From Adineta vaga (lineage: Eukaryota; Rotifera), in contig CP075494.1 in NCBI GenBank assembly GCA_021613535.1, positions 16,430,001-16,494,000 on the forward strand: a DNA stretch of 64,000 nt, given 5' to 3'. Under the pieces are notes generated by a model. It searched no databases, had not been told where the DNA came from, and worked only from the letters and a program-made list of their open reading frames with translations. Position 1 is the stretch's first letter. Every line of letters starts with the position of its first letter. Position numbers and translations under genes: made by a program. Shown here one piece after another: positions 56,568-64,000 of this stretch.

Positions 56568-59158
56568 TCAACTACTCATTTTTAATTGCGCATATTTCGC
56601 ATTCAGTATTTTGGTTATCTCTAAACACAAGAATTTCGACTTTTCATCCATTTCAGCTGGTTGCGAATCTGGATGATAATGTGAAAGCGCCTTTTGGGTA
56701 GTTTTCTGCAATTTCGAAGCATCAATTGCACCCAACGTAGCGCCTTGTTTAGCTGGTGGATGAACTTTGTATATGTGAGATAAAAACGCTGCAATACCGT
56801 CTTCGGCATGTTTTTCAAGCGCGGCTAATTCGGCCGCCATTTCGACTCATAATTGTTTCGTAGCAGCTTGATTAGCCAATTCTTCCTCTTGAACTTTCTG
56901 CGCTCGATACTTTTGCACAAAAGTAGTACTTGCCACATACCAATTAATGCTGGTCAGATTGCGTGGCATCATTGTTTGCGCCAATGTGACACAGCGTAAA
57001 TGGTATGTGTATGCTACGTCAGTCATTTTGAGGATGTTTTGATAAATTTTGGCTGAAAGATGCCAGGCTTCTGCTTCGCCTAGAAAACAAAATAATAAAA
57101 AATTTCCTCTGAATAAATGAAACGTTTTTTTGAGAAATAGTCAATGAACTGATGCAAAACTATGTCAACTGGAAAAAAATTTCCTTCATATTTTCTATCG
57201 TAATAGAGTATGATTATGTTCAATAAGAATTAGCGATAATTTATTATCACTGTCTGATCAAATTGTGTACACAATTGTAGTATGAATCATTTATAGGTAT
57301 AGCATAAGTTCGTAGAACTGGAAAAAATAGCTTTGTTCGTGTGATGATCCCTTCGAAAGTTATGATTAGTCTATCGCAAATTTTCTTTTAGCATAAGAGC
57401 TGCAGAAAATGAACGATGAAATATTAAACTGGACTCCAACAAACAATAGATTTTGTCATTTTAAACCAGCTCTAATGAAGCTGTTAAAACTTGTTTTATA
57501 AACAAAAGTCAATCTAATATTTCATCATGCTTCTTCTCCATGAACGATATGGCAAAGACAAATATCTAAGAACAATTATGACACATGTAGTATAGAGTAT
57601 AGAAATGAAAGTTTCATACGTCTAGTAATCTTTCGGACTTATACCTAGATAAAGCATCAGTTGTAATAATGATTTTGTGCTTAGATAGTTTGTATGAAAA
57701 GTTGTGATAGTAGAATTCTTTTCTGATTCACTTTACCTTCAATATCATGTTCACGAGCAAGCAAAATAGCTTCTCGATATTTGTCGATGACCATCCAAAT
57801 GATATCCATATTCATACACTCATCGCCCTTAAGATGTGCTTCTAGCATACGGTTACCAGCGCGCCGAGCATTTGAACTTTCATATATGCACTGATGGAGG
57901 TAGATACTACGGCGCAGTTCAGCCACTTCGTCTGATTGAAATTTGTTGGATGACTTTGCCCAATAAACAGCTCGATCAAGATTAGGCTGACATTCATAGA
58001 TGATTCGCGGTAGTTCTTGAGGATTCATAATTGCTTTTTTGAATAAAAGTTTAGCAAGGGTGTAGTACACGGCAGCTATTGTATCATGTTTTTCGAGAGC
58101 AGTAAGTTCAAAGTAACGTGCAAGCGTATCCAAAGCATTGAAACTCTCTTCCATATCGAGGATTACTGCAGCAGCGTGACGATCGTATACAAACTCATCA
58201 ATTTGACGATGCAGAACACTCAACCGCTCTTGTGACGTACATAGTTTTCCTAGTAAATGACGATAAGAGATTCATAGAACCTTCTTAGCTAGTTCCATTC
58301 AAAACCAGATATAGGGAGGTGAATGGGGATGTGGAGGAAGAGAATACCCATATCCTCAATATATGTATGATATTGAATTTTTGAAGTATTCTTTTGCAAC
58401 ATACTGTTCATTATTTTCCCTTTTCTGCTCTTACACTACTCAATTTTCTTTTCTTCGTATGCTTACCTGTTGTTTTTTACCTATCGGCCGTTGTTATTGT
58501 TTCACCTATAGTATTTGTTTGCTTGTTTTCCTTTCTGTGTTTCTCATATTGTAATCTACGCAGTTTTCCACTATCGTATCCTTTTTTTGATTTATACAGA
58601 TAAGAAATAATAATCAGTTTTTTCATACAAAATCAAAAAAAAAAGGAAAAACTATGAAACTGCGCTCACAGCATCTGATCGGGGATCACATTAACTGTAT
58701 GAATATTATAGTGGTTGTGCAACAGTACTATGAAGAGCTCGTAAATATCGATACAAAGGCTTGTAATAAGCATGAAAACCAGAGTGGTCGTAAAAATTGT
58801 AATATCTATTTACATTCTCAATCGATGCGTAGTTATAAGAATAAGGCTTTAAAATTATTATTGAAACATTTTTTTACCGTATTCGTATGCATGCCCAAAT
58901 GAAGTAATACATTCCTTCTGAGCATATTGAATGTCCTTTTCAGTTGCTGAATTCTTGATTTGATTGTTGATCTGATAAGAGTGTAGAACCGCCAGATTTT
59001 TAAAGGCTGATGCACGTTCGTCATTGGTAGTACTTGTAGCTAATGCTTGATTATAAGATTTAAAAGCATCGTCAAGACGACCTCGACGAACTACCGGCGC
59101 AGCATGTCCTTCTTGTTTCGCCCTAGCGAAAAGGCGTTTCCCTTCTGGCGGTGCTGCT
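56568..59158 (-). pseudogene. TPR protein with J-like C-terminus; in-frame TGA, 5' end not found
   Basis: Exons 59158-58878, 58249-57737 and 57079-56568 join in frame by GT-AG introns, both phase 1. The first known exon carries a TPR unit (AKQEGHAA then GRLDDAFKSYNQALA). The second has helical repeats (AAVYYTLAKLLFKKA, YREAILLAREHDIEG). The third has EAEAWHLSAKIYQNIL, then after KQL a TGA (56849-56847), and the same frame continues VEMAAELAALEKHAEDGIAA. It ends in a J-domain-like helix pair (KALSHYHPDSQP, with HYHPD resembling the HPD motif of DnaJ proteins). The start exon is not recognised; an acceptor (CACTGTTTCAG) precedes 59158. Co-chaperone or scaffold function is inference. The TGA may be decay, readthrough or a sequence error. 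Hairpin H14 follows directly. Confidence 0.6.
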
Positions 59159-59177
59159 CTGAAACAGTGGAAACCAT

Positions 59178-59527
59178 CTTTATGTTATTGTTTGCAATTA
59201 CAATAGTATGCACGGAAAAAGAGAGACGTCAATGGTACGTTGAGTTATCAAAGAATGAAATCTTGCTCTGTTCTGTCCACACATATACCTGATGTCATAC
59301 ATCCATAAGAAAAATCGTTTTTTTTCCTTTTTATTTCTTATCGTTATTTGTTTTGTTCTCGAATAAACTTCTACTGCATTTTAACGAGTCTATTTCTTTC
59401 TATTACTGCTTGGATTTCATGCAGTAACTTGCAGCTTTAAGTTGTATATTTCTAGTTATTGTGAGCACTTTTGAACGAGGTAGCAACAAATCGCAAGGAG
59501 GAAAATCTCATTCGTTCACTACTCATT
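59178..59527. other. Spacer, may hide the first exon of the TPR gene
   Basis: Between the TPR gene and hairpin H15. A minus-strand ATG near 59177 leads a short frame into the first known TPR exon in a different frame; I regard that as chance. No exon is assigned. Confidence 0.35.
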
Positions 59528-59591
59528 TTGAGGGTGGGTGTGGGTGTGGGTATTGCATCTATCTAACACCCACACCCACACCCCTCAAGAT
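59528..59591. repeat. Telomere-like hairpin H15, best-preserved copy
   Basis: Almost perfect palindrome: TTGAGGGTGGGTGTGGGTGT at the left and ACACCCACACCCACACCCCT with CAAGAT at the right, loop ATTGCATCTATCTA. The loop is identical to that of H1, 52 kb away. It serves as the reference copy of the family. Confidence 0.95.
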
Positions 59592-59708
59592 GGTACTAAT
59601 AAGGATGAAAAAAGAATATACTATATATTTAAACAAGAATGAAAATTTAATTTTAATTCTAATGATAATTTTTTTATTTAATAAATTTCGAGTACAGTGG
59701 ATGTGAAT

Positions 59709-62700
59709 TCATTGAAAAACAAACCGAACATGGGGTTTGGGTGTGAATAAAGAGAAGCCATTCACACACACACGCACCCGACTAATAAAGATTTGTTTGA
59801 ATATTTTCATATATAATCGAGAAGGTAAAACGAATATGAAAAAAAAAAGAATTGATGGAATATATGTAGTCAAATAACCAATAAGAAAGAGCCATGGATC
59901 TCGATCTGATTTAATACAAGTTGAAATGAGTGAAAAAATCAAACGAGGTGTTTTAAGTAAAATAAGTATAATAGGTGAAATGAAAATATGTTTGTGACGA
60001 GCAAATTCTTTGTGAATATGTTGATAAAATGAATATTGAGTTTGAATATGAAATCGCGTACGAATTCGTATAATAATAATAATTAAAACGGAAATAATAT
60101 TCAAAAGAAATGGAAGAAAAAAATGCAAACTTTGTGAAATAATATTATATTTCTGAATGAATAATGAATATCTTGTAATACACCAAGTTCGTTTTTCGAT
60201 ATCATCATCAATTAAATCATGATAAAATATTTCTTGGATATTTGAAATACTCGATAAAACAAAAAGACTTATTGTTGTATATTTAGCTCGTTTTTTATTT
60301 CTATTTTCATGAAATTTCAAACCTTGAATAACACGTAATGCTCGATCAATTGTGACAAATAAATCTAACCAATCACTCCAATTAAGACAAACTCGAAGTA
60401 TATAATCTAAAGATTTACATTGATAATAATTCAAAGCTGAATTTTGAATTATTTTCGTTTGTATAAGAAGAAGAAAAAGAAATTTTAAAGAGAACGTAAT
60501 TAATATAAAAATCGATAAAATACATGTTGAAATTAAATAAATTCCACAACTAACTTTATAAATTTTTCCTTGAATAAATATTGTAAGAGAAATAATACTA
60601 TTGAAAATACCAATAATAAACATAAGAGCAATTGTAATAGTAGTAAATTTAATTGAATTTAATTGAGATTTTAAAATTGCTCTTGGATTAATTTGATAAC
60701 CTAGAATAGCATCGAGTGATATTGAAAAACTTTTTGTATTAAATTGACATGTTGAACCATAAAAACATTCTCGACAAAGACAAGCTGATATTGTTGGACA
60801 ATTAAGTTTGTCTTGAAAACAATATCCATCATTTTCACATTTATTATGATCATTTGAACAAACATATGTTCGATTCTGTTTGAATAATATACAATGAGTA
60901 GTACGATTCTTATTACAAATACAAATCTGAATTTCATCATAAAAACAAGACAAATCATTATGTTTTCTACATAATAATTGATATAATTTTATACGACGAA
61001 GAAGATGTTCTTTTATAAAACTCGAATTGAATAAATCTTTTGATGATACACATCGATTTATTTTCAAAATTGGCATTGTTGTATGTTGATCATTTGTTTT
61101 CATTGGATGTATCAAATAATAATTTGATTCTAATTGACCAACAACAAAATCATATTTATTTACAATTGTGTGAATATTAATTTGTGTTTCGTATGGATGA
61201 ATAATTTTAAATATTGTTGTAGGTGTTCCATCATTTGTGTCCTGTGTACCAAGAAAATGTAAAAAAATCATTGAAGGTATTGAAAGTTTTCTATCGAATG
61301 TAACTAATAAATTTGTTTTTAATGGTTGACATTGTTTACCACCAAAACCTTCTGGACATAAACACCGACCATCGGTAAATATACTTTTATCGTCAAGTAC
61401 TACACATTGACCACCATTGAAACAACCTCCAAAATCATTACAATGATAAATTTTAATATAGCATCGAGGACCAATACGACCTAGAGGACAAATACAGATC
61501 ACTTTTGGATAAACACTAATACATAATGAACCAGGAGCACAATTACAAACAAATAACTTTTGTTGTTTATTTTCACAGTGAATCCCCCACCAACCAGGTT
61601 GACAAAGACATATAAAAATATTTTGATCATTTCTTGTTTTTGCCATTGTACAAAATCCATTTCCATTACAATTTAATGGACACAAATTCTGAATATCAAA
61701 TGTTAACGGTGTTGGATTTGAAAGTTTAAGAGCAAGACGATGAACGGGTAAGAAAGGAAAATGAATTGGATAATACCAAGTTGATCGATATTTTACTTGA
61801 AATAGTTGTAAGATATAAGCATCAATACGAATATTATATTTCTTTGTAAAATTCTTTGGTCGAGAATTATAAAGTAAATAAATATACCATTTAGTATTAC
61901 ATATTAATTTTGGACTATGATATCGATAATCATGAGAAATAATTTCATTTTCATCTGTTATTAACATAAATACAAACATATACATATATCGCCAATCATA
62001 GACACTACGAATTTCAACAATTAATGTAACACGTTGATTTTGATATTGACAATTATTTCCATATGTACTTGGTGGACACATACATTTCCATGTTAAACCA
62101 TTTTTCCATACAGTTCTTATCATTATTCCACGATGACATAAATTATTAGAATTAGAATTTAATAATAAAGATTGTTTTTCTATTCCTAAATGACCAATAA
62201 GAAAAACACCAGCTGTTTTAATATATGTTAATCGTTCAAGATGATTTTCAATCATCAGTATATTTTTATTAGAAGAATTTTGACGTCCCGATGATAAAAT
62301 CAATTGAAGTTTATCGTCTATATAAGAATCACAGTGTCGAATTGTCTCTATATTAGTACATTCATCAGAATTCCAACATCGATAACGATTCCGTTTCTCT
62401 AATGAATATTTTAATCGACAAAATTCTTGTTCATCAGTTGCTCCTATACAATCGATTATATTATTATTTATATATTCAATAGATAGACAAAATAATTCAT
62501 GCGTTAATGGTGATATACACGAATGATGATTTAATGGACATTTAAATAAAAGATTATTACAATCTAATTCATCTTCTCCTTTTGGACAATTCCATACAAA
62601 ATTACAACGAGTATAATGATTATTACATGGCCATTCTTCACAATTAGTTTCATCACTTTGATTATGACCATCGATTAAAATTGGTATCATATCTTCAATA

Positions 62701-64000
62701 CCATCACAAAGAACTTTAAATACGAGATGATTTTGTAAATAATATTGAGTGGAATGTAATTCATCTGAACTATCTGAACAATCACTTATTTTATCATTAA
62801 TCAGAAATTTATTTATACATTTATTTTCATTTAAACACTTGAAACGACAAGTTTTAATATCATTAAGTAAACAACTATTATCATACATTTCATCGTCACG
62901 AAGTGGACAATCTATTCTACCATCTAATAGACGACTTATTGATATACATTTAGAAAAAAATAAACATTGATATAATAATAAATCATGTGAACAATTCATT
63001 AATGATAATGGACAACGAATTGAAAAATATTTACGAATTATTTCATATGTTTTATTCCAAGTTTGAGAAATAGATGACACATGACGAAATTCTTTGTTAA
63101 AATCTACACATGTACGTCCTAGAATTACAATGATTGTGGCATTCATAAATGGACATAATTTTGAATTAAAACATATATATAATGGTGGATGAAATAATGC
63201 TTCGGAATTCATACGACTTATTTGATAGAGAAAATAGATATGATTAAATAGAACAGGTGTTAAAGGGAACACAAATAAATATTTTGGACAATCAATTTCT
63301 GCTGAATTAATCCATGAAAAGAATTCAAAATCACTTTCACATATGATTGAATCTTCTTGTTCGATAGAATGTTGTAAACCTGTTAGACAAAACATTGATT
63401 CTTGACAAAATCTTGGTAATGGTTCTCCATATTTAGGATATTGAATATATTTATAACGATTATTTTGACATTTATGAAATGCATCAACACATTGTCCATC
63501 TCCACATGAAAATAATTGTAATTGATCTCGTCGTGGATAACATGTTGTTTCTTCACATCGAAATGCTAAATCTATTGAACATTCAGTTGATGTAGTTTTT
63601 GTTCCCAATTCATCAGTTCCATCGATACAATCTGGATTTAATGGATCATCATAAAAAAATTCGATCGGTATACATTGACCATTGTAACAACGATATTCGT
63701 TCATATTGCATTGATTTGCTTCTAGTTGCCAACATTCTTCTTCATCTTCACCTTGAAGACAATCTTGTTTTCCATCACATATTTCACGCCAATCAAGACA
63801 AAGATTTTGTGATCCAAGATTACATTCTAAATAAATAAAACATGCAGGAGGAGAAGAAGCTCCAGTAAAGTAAGGAGGTCTATTTATTGTTTCGATATAA
63901 TCAATCAATGAAAAATTTTGAGCTTTTATCATCATTAATTGATCAGACAATGATATTAATCCAAATGAATATTGACAATAATATCCAAACCAAGGTGGTG
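59709..64000 (-). CDS. LDLa/EGF-repeat seven-transmembrane receptor, 5' end beyond the window
   Basis: An uninterrupted frame of over 1420 residues, still open at the right edge (a CQYSFG segment precedes the first in-window Met), so the N-terminus is missing. The ectodomain has about eight LDL-receptor class A modules (Cys-rich with acidic ends such as CDGKQDCLQGEDEEEC, DCSDSSDE, CPKGEDELDC). EGF modules follow (CMCPPSTYGNNC, CLCQPGWWGIHC, CPLGRIGPRC, CLCPEGFGGKQC, CRECFYGSTC). The C-terminal 300 residues form a seven-helix domain (VTIDRALRVIQG after TM3), so this is an adhesion-like or relaxin-receptor-like chimera, a type common in rotifers. Ligand unknown. The last 20 or so residues (SRVRVCVNGFSLF onwards) are translated from hairpin H16, so the native cytoplasmic tail has been replaced or shortened. 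Confidence 0.85.
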   Translation of the reverse strand, partial: PPWFGYYCQYSFGLISLSDQLMMIKAQNFSLIDYIETINRPPYFTGASSPPACFIYLECNLGSQNLCLDWREICDGKQDCLQGEDEEECWQLEANQCNMNEYRCYNGQCIPIEFFYDDPLNPDCIDGTDELGTKTTSTECSIDLAFRCEETTCYPRRDQLQLFSCGDGQCVDAFHKCQNNRYKYIQYPKYGEPLPRFCQESMFCLTGLQHSIEQEDSIICESDFEFFSWINSAEIDCPKYLFVFPLTPVLFNHIYFLYQISRMNSEALFHPPLYICFNSKLCPFMNATIIVILGRTCVDFNKEFRHVSSISQTWNKTYEIIRKYFSIRCPLSLMNCSHDLLLYQCLFFSKCISISRLLDGRIDCPLRDDEMYDNSCLLNDIKTCRFKCLNENKCINKFLINDKISDCSDSSDELHSTQYYLQNHLVFKVLCDGIEDMIPILIDGHNQSDETNCEEWPCNNHYTRCNFVWNCPKGEDELDCNNLLFKCPLNHHSCISPLTHELFCLSIEYINNNIIDCIGATDEQEFCRLKYSLEKRNRYRCWNSDECTNIETIRHCDSYIDDKLQLILSSGRQNSSNKNILMIENHLERLTYIKTAGVFLIGHLGIEKQSLLLNSNSNNLCHRGIMIRTVWKNGLTWKCMCPPSTYGNNCQYQNQRVTLIVEIRSVYDWRYMYMFVFMLITDENEIISHDYRYHSPKLICNTKWYIYLLYNSRPKNFTKKYNIRIDAYILQLFQVKYRSTWYYPIHFPFLPVHRLALKLSNPTPLTFDIQNLCPLNCNGNGFCTMAKTRNDQNIFICLCQPGWWGIHCENKQQKLFVCNCAPGSLCISVYPKVICICPLGRIGPRCYIKIYHCNDFGGCFNGGQCVVLDDKSIFTDGRCLCPEGFGGKQCQPLKTNLLVTFDRKLSIPSMIFLHFLGTQDTNDGTPTTIFKIIHPYETQINIHTIVNKYDFVVGQLESNYYLIHPMKTNDQHTTMPILKINRCVSSKDLFNSSFIKEHLLRRIKLYQLLCRKHNDLSCFYDEIQICICNKNRTTHCILFKQNRTYVCSNDHNKCENDGYCFQDKLNCPTISACLCRECFYGSTCQFNTKSFSISLDAILGYQINPRAILKSQLNSIKFTTITIALMFIIGIFNSIISLTIFIQGKIYKVSCGIYLISTCILSIFILITFSLKFLFLLLIQTKIIQNSALNYYQCKSLDYILRVCLNWSDWLDLFVTIDRALRVIQGLKFHENRNKKRAKYTTISLFVLSSISNIQEIFYHDLIDDDIEKRTWCITRYSLFIQKYNIISQSLHFFLPFLLNIISVLIIIIIRIRTRFHIQTQYSFYQHIHKEFARHKHIFISPIILILLKTPRLIFSLISTCIKSDRDPWLFLIGYLTTYIPSILFFFIFVLPSRLYMKIFKQIFISRVRVCVNGFSLFTPKPHVRFVFQ
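59731..59780. repeat. Telomere-like hairpin H16, forms the end of a coding region
   Basis: Left arm ATGGGGTTTGGGTGTGAA, loop TAAAGAGAAGCCA, right arm TTCACACACACACGCACCC. On the minus strand it encodes the last residues of the LDLa/EGF/7TM receptor. It is a diverged member of the hairpin family, only 140 bp from H15. Confidence 0.7.

Noticed and set aside
59087-59177. A TPR-like reading EQHRQKGNAF from the ATG at 59177
   Set aside because: It soon meets a stop, while the alternative frame from the acceptor near 59158 gives a longer TPR unit and splices correctly downstream.
7483-59780. True interstitial telomeres from end-to-end chromosome fusions
   Set aside because: The arm orientation fits, but sharing of loop sequences between distant copies and the conserved end CTTGAGGGTG are better explained by a dispersed foldback element.
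1-64000. CRISPR arrays, operons, prokaryotic promoters, tRNA or rRNA genes
   Set aside because: No evenly spaced direct repeats, ribosome-binding sites or recognisable structural RNA sequences were found; the window is clearly spliced eukaryotic DNA.

Overview
The window is eukaryotic nuclear DNA, very AT-rich, with many short (about 47-71 nt) GT-AG introns, mostly single-exon GPCRs, and gene families that are expanded in bdelloid rotifers: NHL-propeller proteins, arginine ADP-ribosyltransferases joined to TPR repeats, F-box/LRR-like proteins, an RNA-dependent RNA polymerase and AIG1-like GTPases. Dispersed palindromes built from TGTGGG units match the telomeric repeat I know for bdelloids (Adineta). 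I therefore read it as a bdelloid rotifer contig of accessory or subtelomere-like character. The assignment rests on gene content and repeats only; no database was searched.

Layout. 0.7-6.5 kb (+): a cellular RdRP of the RNA-silencing type whose last RdRP exon splices in frame to a six-blade NHL propeller. 7.8-8.7 kb (-): rhodopsin-like GPCR. 10.7-11.3 kb (+): DUF2985 membrane protein. 14-15.4 kb: WD40 remnant next to a truncated G-protein alpha gene. 15.9-19.5 kb (+): nine-exon membrane-anchored PA/M28 peptidase homologue with most zinc ligands lost. 20.4-22.2 kb (+): F-box protein. 23.0-23.4 kb: urea carboxylase fragment between two telomere-like hairpins. 23.7-24.7 kb (-): BTB-like plus P-loop protein with a frameshift. 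25.3-26.9 kb (+): cytochrome P450. 27.5-28.5 kb (+): GPCR, followed by a decayed duplicate. 30.2-30.7 kb (+): truncated secreted NHL-type protein. 31.3-31.9 kb (+): half GPCR.

32.5-35.1 kb (-): ADP-ribosyltransferase/TPR/NHL gene with an in-frame TAA. 36.3-43.1 kb (+): ankyrin/coiled-coil gene, also with an in-frame TAA. 43.3-44.9 kb: nearly pristine Tc1 element with 199-bp IR/DR ends. 45.3-46.8 kb: decayed fragments, including a PARP domain. 48.2-55.2 kb (+): two AIG1-like GTPases with Cys/His-rich modules, both split by a phase-1 intron inside the P-loop. 55.9-59.2 kb (-): a Cys-rich fragment and a TPR/J-like gene, each with an in-frame TGA. 59.7-64 kb (-): LDLa/EGF/7TM receptor running off the right edge.

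Themes. (1) NHL propellers are attached through phase-1 introns to unrelated enzymes (RdRP, ADP-ribosyltransferase). (2) At least fifteen short palindromes with TGTGGG-like stems and recurring loop sequences are scattered across the window, several exactly at the ends of broken genes. (3) Intact genes alternate with lightly damaged ones (single in-frame stops, one-base shifts, truncations), as expected in a fast-turnover region. These are not known to form one pathway. The RdRP suggests RNA silencing, and the GTPase and ADP-ribosyltransferase families suggest innate or stress signalling, but that link is inference.
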